Shown: positions 55,494 to 64,000, counted from the first letter of the stretch. The stretch is DNA of 64,000 nucleotides from SG8-30 sp963695085 (GCA_963695085.1 CAVOFV010000008.1:496001-560000), one strand, 5' to 3'. Numbers and translations are program-made. Notes: generated from the letters alone by a model not told the origin.

Positions 55494-55874
55494 CTTCGAC
55501 CCCTATGAGAAATGCGCGGCCCGCCTTCAAGCCGCCCGTGCACGTCGACGTGACAGGCCGCGGCCTGTCGCGATGTCAGCGAGCAGTTGAAGTTCAATCT
55601 GGCCGCCGGATTCCTGGTGGCCGGCTCCGCCGGCCGGCCCGTCCAACACGGCCCGCCGCCCCCCGGATGCCGTGAACACTGCCCATCGTACAGGCTGATA
55701 GGTAATTGCCGCAAGCCAGAAACTCCAGTCGTTTCACTGGGATAGCGCGTCTAGGCCGCGGAATGACGTGGTTCGGCCCGACTGCGGGCGCGTAGTACAG
55801 TTAGCTGCCCGGCTCGTGCGGACCCCGACCGTTGCGAAACCCGGTCCCCAGTGTCACGGGGGTGGACCTGCAAG
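55494..55874. other. Divergent regulatory region between ctaC and the hypA-like gene
   Basis: No gene is seen in these 381 bases. Two perfect palindromes lie in the ctaC leader: cacgtcgacgtg at 55541-55552 and an 18-base one (gacaggccg / cggcctgtc) at 55552-55569. A possible ctaC promoter on the minus strand is TTGCGG at 55714-55709, an 18-base spacer, and TACGAT at 55690-55685. Confidence 0.45.
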
Positions 55875-56216
55875 ATGCGTGAGATGACTCTCGCCCAGAG
55901 CGTGATCCGGATCGTGGAGGGGACCGCGCGCCAGCATGGCGGAACGCGTGTGAGCGCCATCACGCTGCAGGTCGGACTGCTGGCCGGCATCGAGGTCGAG
56001 GCGCTGCGATCCTGCATCGGCGCCGCCAGCCGGACGGGCCTTGCGGAGGGCGCGACGCTGGTCATTGAGCAGCCCGGCGGCAGCGCCTGGTGCAGGTCCT
56101 GCGGCGAATCAGTGCCGCTGTCCAGCCTGATCGAACCCTGCCCCCGCTGCGGCAGTCACCAGCTGCAGGTGACTGGCGGCAACGAGCTCAAGGTCTGCGA
56201 GATCGAGATCCGCTAG
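55875..56216 (+). CDS. HypA/HybF-like hydrogenase nickel protein lacking the N-terminal histidine
   Basis: A 113-residue protein of HypA size. The zinc site is intact (CRSC and CPRC). The N-terminus reads MREMTLAQSVI, where HypA has MHEMSLAESVI, so the histidine that binds nickel in known HypA proteins is replaced by arginine. No other hyp gene or hydrogenase is in the window. It may have changed role or be degrading. ATG 55875 restores the family N-terminus; a GTG at 55851 is also in frame. Confidence 0.7.
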   Translation: MREMTLAQSVIRIVEGTARQHGGTRVSAITLQVGLLAGIEVEALRSCIGAASRTGLAEGATLVIEQPGGSAWCRSCGESVPLSSLIEPCPRCGSHQLQVTGGNELKVCEIEIR

Positions 56217-56241
56217 CAGGGCACATCGTCCCGGCCAGCGG

Positions 56242-56934
56242 TCAGGAACCGGGCGTCAGCGCGGGCAGGCGGGTGAGGAATGTCGCGGCCCGGCGGGCGT
56301 CCGGCTGCAGCAAACGGCCGATGACGCCGATGCACGGCGCGGGCAGGCCGCGTTCCAGGCTCGTCAGGTTGTCGTCGAGCCGCTCGAAGCCGGCATCAAT
56401 CGCGCTGCCGATCCAGCCGGCGAAACCAAGTCCGCGCGCTGTGATGGCTTCGGCGGTCAACAACGCATGGTTCAGGCAGCCGAGCCGCAGGCCGACGACC
56501 AGCACGACCTCGAGCCCCAGCGCCGCCGGCAGGTCGGCAAACGAGTGCTGCGGCGCCAGCGGCACCAGGAATCCCCCGGCGCCTTCGACGACCACCACGT
56601 CGCTGCCCTGGCGCAGGCGTGACAGCGCCTGCACGATCGGTTCGAGACGAATCTCGAGCCCCGCTTCGGCCGCCGCGATGTGCGGCGCGATGGCCGGTTC
56701 GAACAGGTACGGGTTGACGACTTCGTAGGGCCATTGGCGCGAGCTTTCCGCCGCCAGCGCCAGCGCATCGCCGTTGCGCAGGCCCTGCGGCGTGCCAAGC
56801 GCACCCGACGCCACGGGCTTCATGCCCGCGACCGAGCGGCCGCGCTCGCGCCACGCGCGCAGGAGCGCACAGGCCGCCAGCGTCTTGCCCACGCCGGTGT
56901 CGGTACCGGTGACGAAGAAGTCGCGGCGCGTCAT
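56242..56934 (-). CDS. bioD: Dethiobiotin synthetase
   Basis: Carboxylates 7,8-diaminopelargonate to dethiobiotin using ATP. 230 residues with P-loop VTGTDTGVGKT and the EGAGGFLVPL motif. Its start lies 5 bases after the bioC stop. It is convergent with the hypA-like gene. Confidence 0.95.
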   Translation of the reverse strand: MTRRDFFVTGTDTGVGKTLAACALLRAWRERGRSVAGMKPVASGALGTPQGLRNGDALALAAESSRQWPYEVVNPYLFEPAIAPHIAAAEAGLEIRLEPIVQALSRLRQGSDVVVVEGAGGFLVPLAPQHSFADLPAALGLEVVLVVGLRLGCLNHALLTAEAITARGLGFAGWIGSAIDAGFERLDDNLTSLERGLPAPCIGVIGRLLQPDARRAATFLTRLPALTPGS

Positions 56935-56939
56935 GGCGG

Positions 56940-57794
56940 TCACCCCCTGTGCCTGTGACCGATGCCGGCGGCATCCACGGTGAACTCGCCGCGCCGCTGC
57001 ACGCGCTGCGGCGCGCCGGCCGGTCCCCACGCCTGGCCGTGCACCACCTCGAAGCTGGCCGGCAGCACGCCGTTGTGGCGCAGCGGCTCGTAGGCCGCGG
57101 CCATCGCGGTCAGGCGGCCGCGCCCCGTCAGGGCACGCGTGCGAGCGGCCGACAGGTTGCTGGCACCGGCCGCCTGAAGGTCGCGCAGCAATGCGGTGAC
57201 GTCGCCGTAGGTCAGCGTGTAGCGCGTCACGTCGAGAACGGGCTCGGCGAGGCCCGCGCGCAGCAAGCCGTCGCCGATGTCGTGCATGTCCGCCAAGCTG
57301 TGGTCTGGCGCGCCGGCGCCGGCCGCAGCGCGCAGTTCGCGCAGGGTGTCGGGGCCGAGGGTCGTGAAGTGAACGAGTCCATTCGGCGTGATGACGCGCC
57401 GGAACTCGCGAAACGCCGCGTCGAGATCGTCGCACCATGGCAGCGCGAGATTGCTGAACAGCAAGTCAACGCTGGCGTCCGGCAGCGGCAGCCGTGCCGC
57501 CGCCGCGCAGACGCGCGCGTGCGGCGCCCGACCGGACTGGCGCAGCATGCCGAGGGACAGGTCGATGGCGATCACCACAGCGGCCGGGTAACGTGCGGCG
57601 AGGGCCCGCGCGCCGCGGCCGGTGCGGCAGCCCAGGTCCAGGATGGTCGCGGGTGTGAGCGCGACGTAGGACAGCCTTTCCATGAGGTCGTCGCATACCT
57701 CGGCCTGCAGCACTGCGTGATCGTCGTAGGTGGCCGCGGCGCGGTCGAGCGACCGGCGCAGCGCGCTGCGGCGGAGGTCCAGGTCGGCGGTCAT
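56940..57794 (-). CDS. bioC: Malonyl-ACP methyltransferase
   Basis: Methylates malonyl-ACP to disguise it for pimeloyl synthesis. 284 residues with SAM motif TILDLGCRTGRGA, then VIAIDLSLGML and FSNLALPWCDD as in BioC. ATG 57794 overlaps the bioF stop in ATGA (4 bases). The frame is open far upstream but this overlaps bioF and is a shadow. Confidence 0.93.
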   Translation of the reverse strand: MTADLDLRRSALRRSLDRAAATYDDHAVLQAEVCDDLMERLSYVALTPATILDLGCRTGRGARALAARYPAAVVIAIDLSLGMLRQSGRAPHARVCAAAARLPLPDASVDLLFSNLALPWCDDLDAAFREFRRVITPNGLVHFTTLGPDTLRELRAAAGAGAPDHSLADMHDIGDGLLRAGLAEPVLDVTRYTLTYGDVTALLRDLQAAGASNLSAARTRALTGRGRLTAMAAAYEPLRHNGVLPASFEVVHGQAWGPAGAPQRVQRRGEFTVDAAGIGHRHRG

Positions 57795-58972
57795 GACCGG
57801 CCAGGGTCGTCCCGCTGCGGAAGGCATTCCCGCAGTGCTTCGACCAGCCGCTCCACCTCGGCGTCGGTGTGCTCGGCTGAGAACGTGACCCGTAGCCGCG
57901 AGGTGCCCGCCGGCACCGTCGGCGGCCGAATGGCCGTCACCAGCAGGCCACGCTCGAGCAGTGCATCGCTGGCGGCCACGGCCGCGACCGGATCGCCCAG
58001 CAGTACTGGCTGGATCGGCGTCTGCGACTCGGCGACCGCAATGCCGGCGCCGGTCGCCAGCCTGCGGAACAAGGCGGCGTGCGACAGCACGCGCTCGCGG
58101 CGCCAGCACTCGGCGTCGCTGAGGACGAGCGCTGCGCGCGCCGCCGCAGCCACCGCGGGCGGCAGTGCCGTCGTGTAGATATAAGTGCGGGCACGCTGGA
58201 TGAGCAACTCGATGAGGTCCTCGCCGCCGGCGACGAAGGCGCCGAACGTGCCGAAGGCCTTGCCGAGCGTGCCCATGAGTATCGGGACGTCGGATCCGGA
58301 CAGGCCCCAGCGTTCCACAGATCCCCGGCCGCTCGCGCCCATCACGCCCAGGCCGTGCGCGTCGTCGACCATGAGCCACGCGCCGTTGCGGGCGCAGCTG
58401 GCCGCGAGCGCAGGCAGCGGGGCGAGGTCGCCGTCCATGCTGAACACGCCGTCCGTCATGACCAGCGCGAGGCCGCCGCGGTCGCCAGCCAGTTGCTCCT
58501 CGAGCGCCGTTGCGTCGCCATGCGCGTAGCGATGGAAGCGCGCGCCCCGCAGGCGGCCGGCGTCGAGCAGCGAGGCATGATTGAGCTGGTCCTCGAACAC
58601 GGCGTCGACGGGCGACAGCAGCGCGCTGGCAATGCCGAGGTTCGCCATGTAGCCGGTCGAAAACAAGAGGGCGCGTGGACGGCCGGTAAATTCCGCCAGC
58701 GCCAGTTCGAGCTTGCGGTGCTCGGCGTGGTGGCCGCAGACGAGGTGCGAGGCGCCGCTGCCGACGCCGCAGGCGCGTGCCGCGCGCACGAAGGCCTCGC
58801 TGACGGCCGGATGCCGGGCCAGTCCCAGGTAATCGTTGGAGCAGAAAGTCAGGCACTCGCGGCCATCCACCACCACATGGGTGCCGGGTCGCGGGTTTCG
58901 CGGGTTTTCGACCACGCGCCGGTGGCGGTACAGGCCGCGGGCCGCAAGATCGTCGAGTCGTTGCCTGAGCAT
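57791..58972 (-). CDS. bioF: 8-amino-7-oxononanoate synthase
   Basis: A PLP enzyme joining pimeloyl-ACP and alanine. 393 residues; the PLP lysine is in GTLGKAFGTF, and FCSNDYLGLA, MTDGVFSMDGD and VDDAHGLGVMG are signature segments. It is followed directly by bioC. Unlike Pseudomonas, no bioH sits between bioF and bioC. Confidence 0.96.
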   Translation of the reverse strand: MLRQRLDDLAARGLYRHRRVVENPRNPRPGTHVVVDGRECLTFCSNDYLGLARHPAVSEAFVRAARACGVGSGASHLVCGHHAEHRKLELALAEFTGRPRALLFSTGYMANLGIASALLSPVDAVFEDQLNHASLLDAGRLRGARFHRYAHGDATALEEQLAGDRGGLALVMTDGVFSMDGDLAPLPALAASCARNGAWLMVDDAHGLGVMGASGRGSVERWGLSGSDVPILMGTLGKAFGTFGAFVAGGEDLIELLIQRARTYIYTTALPPAVAAAARAALVLSDAECWRRERVLSHAALFRRLATGAGIAVAESQTPIQPVLLGDPVAAVAASDALLERGLLVTAIRPPTVPAGTSRLRVTFSAEHTDAEVERLVEALRECLPQRDDPGRS

Positions 58973-59002
58973 GCGGATGGAGGGGGACGGACCCCGCAGG
59001 GG

Positions 59003-60061
59003 TCAGGCGCCGCCAGCCAGGGTGTCCGCCGTTCGTTGGGTCCGGAGGCTGGCCCCGCAGGGGTCTGGCCCCTCCTGCAGCGACCGCCCGGTCGCGGCTT
59101 CCGGCCTGATCCCCAGCCGCCGGAACAATGCCTGGTCGTGCGCGGTGTCCGGATTGCCGGTGGTCAGCAGCTTCTCGCCGTAGAAGATCGAGTTCGCGCC
59201 GGCCAGAAAGCACAGCGCCTGCATCTCGTCGCTCATGTCGGCTCGCCCGGCGGACAGCCGCACGTGCGAGCGGGGCATCAGGATGCGCGCGACCGCGATG
59301 CAGCGCACGAAATCCAGCGGGTCCATCGGTCCGGTCCTGGCCAGCGGCGTGCCCGCGACGGGCACGAGCTGGTTGATCGGCACGCTCTCGGGGTGCGGGT
59401 CGAGCGTCGCGAGCGTGTGCAACAGGGCCGCCCGGTCCGCGGGTTCCTCGCCCATGCCGAGGATGCCGCCGCAGCAGACGTTGATGCCGGCGCCGCGCAC
59501 GGCCTCGAGTGTGTCGAGCCGGTCCTGGTAGCTGCGCGTCGAGATGATCTTTCCGTAGAAGGCCTGTGACGTGTCGAGGTTGTGGTTGTAGTAGTCGAGC
59601 CCGGCGTCCTTGAGGGTATGCGCCTGGTCCGGGGTCAGCATGCCGAGCGTCGCGCAGGTCTCGAGGCCCAGTTCGCGGACGCCGCGCACCATCTCCGTGA
59701 TCACCGCCAGGTCGCGGTCCTTGGGGCTGCGGTACGCGCCGCCCATGCAGAACCGCGTCGCGCCGGATTCCCTGGCTGCGCGGGCCCGCTCGACCACGGC
59801 CTCGACCTCCATCAGCGCCTCGCGCGACAGCCCGGTATCGTGGCGCACGCTCTGCGGGCAGTACGCGCAGTCCTCCGGGCAGGCGCCCGTCTTGACGGAC
59901 AGCAGTGTCGAGACCTGCACTTCGTTGGGATCGAAATGACGCCGGTGGGCGGTTTGTGCGTGGAAAAGCAGATCCGCGAACGGCAGCTCCAGCAGGGCGC
60001 CGACCTCGTCGGGCGTCCAGTCTGAGCGGACTTCGCCGGGGTGCAGGGTGCCAGCAGACAT
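59003..60061 (-). CDS. bioB: Biotin synthase
   Basis: A radical-SAM enzyme inserting sulfur into dethiobiotin. 352 residues; the SAM-cluster cysteines are in CPEDCAYC, and further conserved cysteines and the [2Fe-2S] arginine (SAGRADM) are present. The C-terminus reads into a GGGGTC-type dyad repeat. ATG 60061 has an aaagga site. It is first in the bioBFCD operon, under the operator at 60166. Confidence 0.96.
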   Translation of the reverse strand: MSAGTLHPGEVRSDWTPDEVGALLELPFADLLFHAQTAHRRHFDPNEVQVSTLLSVKTGACPEDCAYCPQSVRHDTGLSREALMEVEAVVERARAARESGATRFCMGGAYRSPKDRDLAVITEMVRGVRELGLETCATLGMLTPDQAHTLKDAGLDYYNHNLDTSQAFYGKIISTRSYQDRLDTLEAVRGAGINVCCGGILGMGEEPADRAALLHTLATLDPHPESVPINQLVPVAGTPLARTGPMDPLDFVRCIAVARILMPRSHVRLSAGRADMSDEMQALCFLAGANSIFYGEKLLTTGNPDTAHDQALFRRLGIRPEAATGRSLQEGPDPCGASLRTQRTADTLAGGA

Positions 60062-60143
60062 GACTTTTCGTTCCTTTCGGCTCGATTGACCGCGCCGCAG
60101 GCGCCCGTGGTCGGCGCACGCTCGGGTGGCATGAAACCGGGCA

Positions 60144-60198
60144 AGTATTGGAACGCGGCGCGGGCCTGTCAACCCAAAGCATCGAACGGGGTTTACGG
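60144..60198 (-). promoter_or_regulatory. bioB promoter with BirA-type operator
   Basis: On the minus strand a perfect -35 TTGACA (60172-60167) is followed after 17 bases by AATACT (60149-60144). Over the -35 lies a dyad, ctgtcaacc at 60166-60174 and ggtttacgg at 60190-60198, spaced by 15 bases. This matches the BirA operator consensus (TTGTAAACC, spacer of 14-16, GGTTTACAA) in sequence and spacing. Binding would block polymerase when biotin is sufficient. Confidence 0.7.
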
Positions 60199-60211
60199 GT
60201 ATTGCGACCGC

Positions 60212-60889
60212 ATGCTGGCGCGGGTCTTCCCGCCACGATGCCTGTTGTGCCTCGACCCGGGGCAGGCGCCGGCGCTGGACCTCTGCGCAGGGTGCCAGGC
60301 CGACCTGGCGCGCGACCTGCCTTCGTGTACCGGCTGCGCAAAGAAACTGCCCCGGCCCGAGACGTTCCTGTGCGGCGAATGCCTGGTCCGGCCGCGCGCG
60401 TTCGACGCCGCATTCGCGCCATACCTGTACCGGCATCCGGTGGACTGGATGATCCATCGCATGAAGTACGCGGGCGAGATTGCCGCCGCGCGTGTCTTCG
60501 GGACCTTGCTCGGGCAACTCGTGCGCTCATCGCACATGGTGCACGTCGAAGCGCTGCTGCCGGTGCCGCTGCACCGCGTGCGCGAGGCCCGTCGCGGCTA
60601 CAACCAGGCGCTGGAAATCGCGCGCTACGCGGGGCGCGACCTGGGTCTGCCGGTGGCCTTCGATGCCTGTCGTCGCACGCGCGACACGGCGCCGCAGGCT
60701 GGCCTGGACGCGACGGAACGGCGCCATAACCTGCGGGGCGCATTCGCGCTGGCGCGCCGGCCCGACTTCAAGCGCATCGCGATCGTGGACGACGTGCTGA
60801 CGACCGGCAGCACCGTGGACGAACTGGCCGCCGTTCTGAAAGCAGCCGGCGTGGACTGGGTCGAGGTGTGGGCGGTGGCCCGGGCGTGA
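60212..60889 (+). CDS. comF: ComF-family phosphoribosyltransferase-like protein
   Basis: A 225-residue protein: an N-terminal zinc-finger-like part (CLLCLD, CAGC, CTGC, CGEC) and a phosphoribosyltransferase-like domain with the PRPP loop IAIVDDVLTTGSTVDEL. Members take part in DNA uptake in competent bacteria. ATG 60212 is preferred because the longer start at 60131 would place the bioB operator inside the gene. It is 5 bases from the convergent slt gene. Confidence 0.85.
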   Translation: MLARVFPPRCLLCLDPGQAPALDLCAGCQADLARDLPSCTGCAKKLPRPETFLCGECLVRPRAFDAAFAPYLYRHPVDWMIHRMKYAGEIAAARVFGTLLGQLVRSSHMVHVEALLPVPLHRVREARRGYNQALEIARYAGRDLGLPVAFDACRRTRDTAPQAGLDATERRHNLRGAFALARRPDFKRIAIVDDVLTTGSTVDELAAVLKAAGVDWVEVWAVARA

Positions 60890-60894
60890 GGAGA

Positions 60895-62841
60895 CTACTG
60901 CACGGTGCGCAGCCAGGTGGTGGCGTCCTGCGGCTTGCCCTCGGCGAGCCACTCGAACACGACGCTGTGCCACATCACCCGCTGCACGTAACCGCGCGTT
61001 TCATTGAACGGGATGTTCTCGACCCACACATCGGCATCGAGCGGTTGTGCCGGCAGCCAGCGAAGCGCCGCGTTGGGGCCGGCGTTGTAACCTGCCAGCG
61101 CCGGCAGCACCTGCCCGTCGAAGCGCGCGATGAGTCCCACCAGGGTGCCGCCGCCTAGCACGACGTTGACGGATGGATCCGTCAATGCGGTGTGGCTGGG
61201 CGGCCGGCGGCGCAGCTCGACGGCGGTGCGCCGCGCCGTCGCCGGCAGCAGCTGCATCAGGCCGATGGCGTTGGCGCTCGAAACGGCCTGCGGCTGGTAG
61301 AGGCTCTCCTGGCGTATGACGGCATACACCAGCGTGGCCGGCAGCCCGGTCAGTTCGGTCGCGGCGCCGACCTCGCTGTCGTACGGACGCGGGTACAGCA
61401 GCCGGTAGTCGTTGAACAAGCCCTGCTTCGCGGCGCTGGCGATGACCTGGAAATGCCAGCCCCATTGGGCGGCAAGCCCGATGGCCTGGAACTGTTCGGC
61501 GGCCGGCAACGCGGCATGTCCGCGGCTCCATTCGGCGGGCGCCAGGTGTTCGAGCCCGACCAGCAGCAGTTCGCGGGCCCGCACGAAGGCCGGTCGTGTG
61601 CCGAGCCGGGCGACGATGGCGGCATCGAAGGCCAGCGGCTCGGGGTGTGGCGCGAATGGCACTCCCAGCCGCGCTGCGGCGAGCACCGCATACCAGTTGT
61701 CGGTCTGGATCACCGCCGCATACAACGGCCGCGCCCGCTCGGGCCTGCCCAGCACATCGGCGCACCGCGCCGCCCAGTAGCGCCAGCGTGTTTCGTCGCG
61801 AAGCGGCTGGGGCATGGCTTCCAGTGCGGCCGACGCCGCCTGCCAGTCCCCGGTCCACAAGGCTGCACGCACCCGCCACTCGTGCGCCACGTCGTCGTAG
61901 TCGGCGGCGGCAACCTGCGCGAATCGCGCCAGCGCCTCCGGGCGCCGGCTCCAGGCCAGGCTCAGAGCCAGGTCGCGCGCAAAGCGGCTCGCCTGGCTGG
62001 CGTCGAAACGGCGGGCGGCGCTCAAGGCATCAAGACGCTCATGTGCCGCATCGGGGTCGCGACGGGCGAACCGGGACCAGCCGTCCTGCAGGGCGGCCTC
62101 TTCGACGACCACGTCCGGCCGCTCGATCAGCGCATCGATGGCTTCGCGCGGCCGCTCGATGAGGCTGATCCACGCGCGCAGCGGCTGGGCGCGTGGCTCG
62201 GGCAGCGAACGCGCCAGCCAGCCGGCGAGGCGCGTCTCGCCGCCCGCCAGCGCCAGCCGCGTGCGGCGCTCGATGAGGTCGGCGTCCAGCCGGCCCTGCG
62301 CGCGCAGCCACTCGAACACCGGGTCGCACTGCTCTGGCACACTGCGCGGCGTGAGCCAGGCCGAGGTGGCCGCCTCGGCGAGACCCTCCGTGCGCCGCAG
62401 CAGGACGCGCGCGGCCAGTACCTGGCAGCGCAACTCCGGGTCCGCAGCATCTGCCTCGCTCCACAGCGCGAGAAGACGGTCCCAGGCGCGTCGCCGGGCG
62501 AGGCTGGCGAGCCAGGCATTGCGCACGCCGCCTGCTGCGAGTTCATTGCCCTGGCGCGCCAGGAACTCCGCCGCCATGGCGTCCGCCGGAGACTCAGCGG
62601 CGCCGCTCGCAGCCGACAGGATGCTGCGCAGCCGCGCGGCTTCCAGATAGGGATACAGCGGGTAGTCGCGCAACGCCTCGGAATCGGGCAGCGCCGGAGG
62701 GATTGCAGCGTCGCGGGCCGCTGCATGGGCCGTGACGAACTGCTTGCGTGCGCCGGCCAGCGGATCCTCCTGCGCCAGTGTCGCCTGTGGCGACAACCAG
62801 GCCGTCGCCGCCAGCGCCGGCAGGTGCCACAGGACCGCCAT
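60895..62841 (-). CDS. slt: Soluble lytic murein transglycosylase (Slt70 type)
   Basis: Cleaves peptidoglycan glycan strands in the periplasm. 648 residues: signal peptide, a long alpha-helical doughnut domain, and a C-terminal lysozyme-like domain with the catalytic glutamate in RQESLYQP and the SSANAIGLMQLLPATAR motif. ATG 62841 with a gagga site is preferred over the in-frame ATG at 62877. Confidence 0.92.
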   Translation of the reverse strand: MAVLWHLPALAATAWLSPQATLAQEDPLAGARKQFVTAHAAARDAAIPPALPDSEALRDYPLYPYLEAARLRSILSAASGAAESPADAMAAEFLARQGNELAAGGVRNAWLASLARRRAWDRLLALWSEADAADPELRCQVLAARVLLRRTEGLAEAATSAWLTPRSVPEQCDPVFEWLRAQGRLDADLIERRTRLALAGGETRLAGWLARSLPEPRAQPLRAWISLIERPREAIDALIERPDVVVEEAALQDGWSRFARRDPDAAHERLDALSAARRFDASQASRFARDLALSLAWSRRPEALARFAQVAAADYDDVAHEWRVRAALWTGDWQAASAALEAMPQPLRDETRWRYWAARCADVLGRPERARPLYAAVIQTDNWYAVLAAARLGVPFAPHPEPLAFDAAIVARLGTRPAFVRARELLLVGLEHLAPAEWSRGHAALPAAEQFQAIGLAAQWGWHFQVIASAAKQGLFNDYRLLYPRPYDSEVGAATELTGLPATLVYAVIRQESLYQPQAVSSANAIGLMQLLPATARRTAVELRRRPPSHTALTDPSVNVVLGGGTLVGLIARFDGQVLPALAGYNAGPNAALRWLPAQPLDADVWVENIPFNETRGYVQRVMWHSVVFEWLAEGKPQDATTWLRTVQ

Positions 62842-62964
62842 TTGGCGGATCCTCGATCTGCTTGCCGTGCACTGCATCGCCCGTTGCCGCTCCCGCCGTG
62901 TTCAATTGCCCGCGCGCGTCCTGTCGGGCCCCGGCGCGGGCGCCAGGTTCCCGGTGCCAGGGAC

Positions 62965-63924
62965 TCAGCGGAACAGGTAGTCGAGCGCCAGCCCGATGAA
63001 GACGACCATGCCGAAGTAGTTGTTGTTGTTGAACGCCTGGAAGCAGCGGTCAGGATCCCGGTCGCGGATCAGCCACTGCTGGTAAATGAAGATCACCAGC
63101 CCGGCGGCCAGCCCGCACCGGTACCAGACGCCGAGGCCGGCCGCGTCACCGACCAGGTACAGCGCCAGCAGCGCCATGACCTGCATCGCGCCGATGAACA
63201 CGCGGTCCGCGTCGCCGAACAGGATGGCCGTGGACTTGAGGCCGATCTTCAGGTCATCGTCGCGATCCACCATGGCATACATCGTGTCGTAGACGGCGGC
63301 CCACGGCACGACGGCCGTGACCATCAGCCAGCCCAGTTTCGGCACGGACCCGACCAGCGCCGCGAACGCCATCGGAATGGACCATGCGAATGCGATGCCG
63401 AGGTGGAACTGCGGCACGTGGACGAAGCGCTTGATGAAGGGGTAGGTCACCGCCAGTACGCCACCGGCGACGGCGTACAGCCGGGCCAGCGGGTCGAGCT
63501 GCAGCGCCAGGTAGGTCGCGACGAGTCCGAGCGCGACAAACAGCGTCAGCGCTTCGCCCGGCTTGACCCTGCCCGCCGCCAGCGGACGCACGGCCGTGCG
63601 CCGGACCAGCGAGTCCAGGTCACGGTCCGCGTAGTCGTTGATGACGCATCCAGCGGTGCGCATGATCACCACACCTGCCATGAAGATCACGAAGATGCGC
63701 GGATCGGGGCGTCCCACACCGGCAATCCACAGTCCCCACAGGGCGGGCCACATCAGCAGCCAGATGCCGATCGGACGGTGCAGCCGCATCAACTCGGCGT
63801 ACTCGCGCAAGGCGCGGCCGATGATGACGGCGAAGTCCCTGGCTGGCCGCGGCCGGTAGGTCGGCTTGTAGGCCGGGTCGCGCCGCCGCCTGGGCGCCGG
63901 CGCGGGCCGGAACTCCGCGTTCAC
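62965..63924 (-). CDS. ubiA: 4-hydroxybenzoate polyprenyltransferase
   Basis: Attaches the polyprenyl tail in ubiquinone synthesis. 319 residues with about eight membrane helices and two Asp-rich motifs, NDYADRDLDSLVRRT and DRDDDLKIGLKS. The start is GTG at 63924, overlapping the ubiC stop by 4 bases (GTGA), so the two are translationally coupled. The N-terminus has an Arg/Pro-rich extension of about 30 residues. Confidence 0.95.
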   Translation of the reverse strand: MNAEFRPAPAPRRRRDPAYKPTYRPRPARDFAVIIGRALREYAELMRLHRPIGIWLLMWPALWGLWIAGVGRPDPRIFVIFMAGVVIMRTAGCVINDYADRDLDSLVRRTAVRPLAAGRVKPGEALTLFVALGLVATYLALQLDPLARLYAVAGGVLAVTYPFIKRFVHVPQFHLGIAFAWSIPMAFAALVGSVPKLGWLMVTAVVPWAAVYDTMYAMVDRDDDLKIGLKSTAILFGDADRVFIGAMQVMALLALYLVGDAAGLGVWYRCGLAAGLVIFIYQQWLIRDRDPDRCFQAFNNNNYFGMVVFIGLALDYLFR

Positions 63925-64000
63925 CGCAATGTCTCCGGCAGGAATACTTCCTGCACGACCAGCGGCCGGCCGCCAAGCCGGTAGTGCTTGCGGCGCGCCC
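63921..64000 (-). CDS. ubiC: Chorismate lyase, C-terminal part
   Basis: The last 25 codons of a gene continuing past the window end: RRKHYRLGGRPLVVQEVFLPETLR. The ending GRPLVVQEVFLP matches the C-terminus of UbiC, which makes 4-hydroxybenzoate for UbiA. The overlap with ubiA supports the call. Confidence 0.7.
   Translation of the reverse strand, partial: ARRKHYRLGGRPLVVQEVFLPETLR

Overview
The window is G+C-rich (roughly two thirds G+C by eye) bacterial chromosome with dense genes on both strands. The order atpI-B-E-F-H-A-G-D-C followed by glmU and then glmS, a bioB-F-C-D operon opposite comF, and a ubiC-ubiA pair point to a Gammaproteobacterium. The base composition and the extra gene content fit a high-GC lineage of the Xanthomonadales/Nevskiales/Steroidobacterales kind, but the genus cannot be told from the sequence alone. 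I saw no rRNA, tRNA, CRISPR array, insertion sequence or prophage gene.

Layout. (1) 1-6922: F1Fo ATP synthase operon, entering with the end of atpI. (2) 7010-13415: glmU and glmS (UDP-GlcNAc supply), here separated by an exported alkylsulfatase and a membrane FMN-binding protein. (3) 13703-24981: the most distinctive region, a porin-cytochrome (Mtr-type) locus for electron transfer across the outer membrane. It has two intact decaheme outer-membrane lipoproteins of the OmcA/MtrC family, a decayed remnant of a third, a decaheme MtrA/DmsE-family cytochrome and an MtrB-type barrel. Between the cytochrome genes lie a membrane protein fused to a spermidine-synthase-like domain and an OB-fold lipoprotein. 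(4) 25028-38487: mixed accessory and housekeeping genes, including a methyltransferase, a Met-Gly-Glu-tailed lipoprotein, a MalM-like lipoprotein, a renalase-like flavoprotein, oligopeptidase B, an ATP/ADP-carrier-like transporter, an unusual receiver-TM-repeat-TonB fusion, a SYLF protein, DUF502 and a VOC-GNAT fusion. (5) 38614-48131: dodecin, rhodanese, HIT protein, a lipoprotein phosphoesterase, acetyl-CoA synthetase, a porin, a glyoxalase-II-like hydrolase, an SLC13 permease and a LysR regulator with a perfect palindromic operator. (6) 48145-55493: terminal oxidase operon on the minus strand (diheme caa3-type subunit II, subunit I, two subunit-III-family proteins, subunit IV), followed by a deoxynucleoside kinase, a phosphoribosyltransferase and heme A synthase. 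(7) 55875-64000: a solitary hypA-like gene, bioBFCD with a recognisable BirA-type operator over its promoter, comF, a soluble lytic transglycosylase, ubiA and the end of ubiC.

Taken together, the cell appears to respire oxygen through a caa3-type oxidase and a proton-driven ATP synthase, and also to carry a conduit that could move electrons between the periplasm and extracellular solids or acceptors. The conduit's direction (metal reduction or oxidation) cannot be read from the sequence. The strongest candidates for follow-up are the decayed third cytochrome, the collagen-like stalk in the first one, the receiver-TonB fusion, the HypA lacking its usual nickel-binding histidine, and the 25-codon membrane peptide beside the LysR operator.
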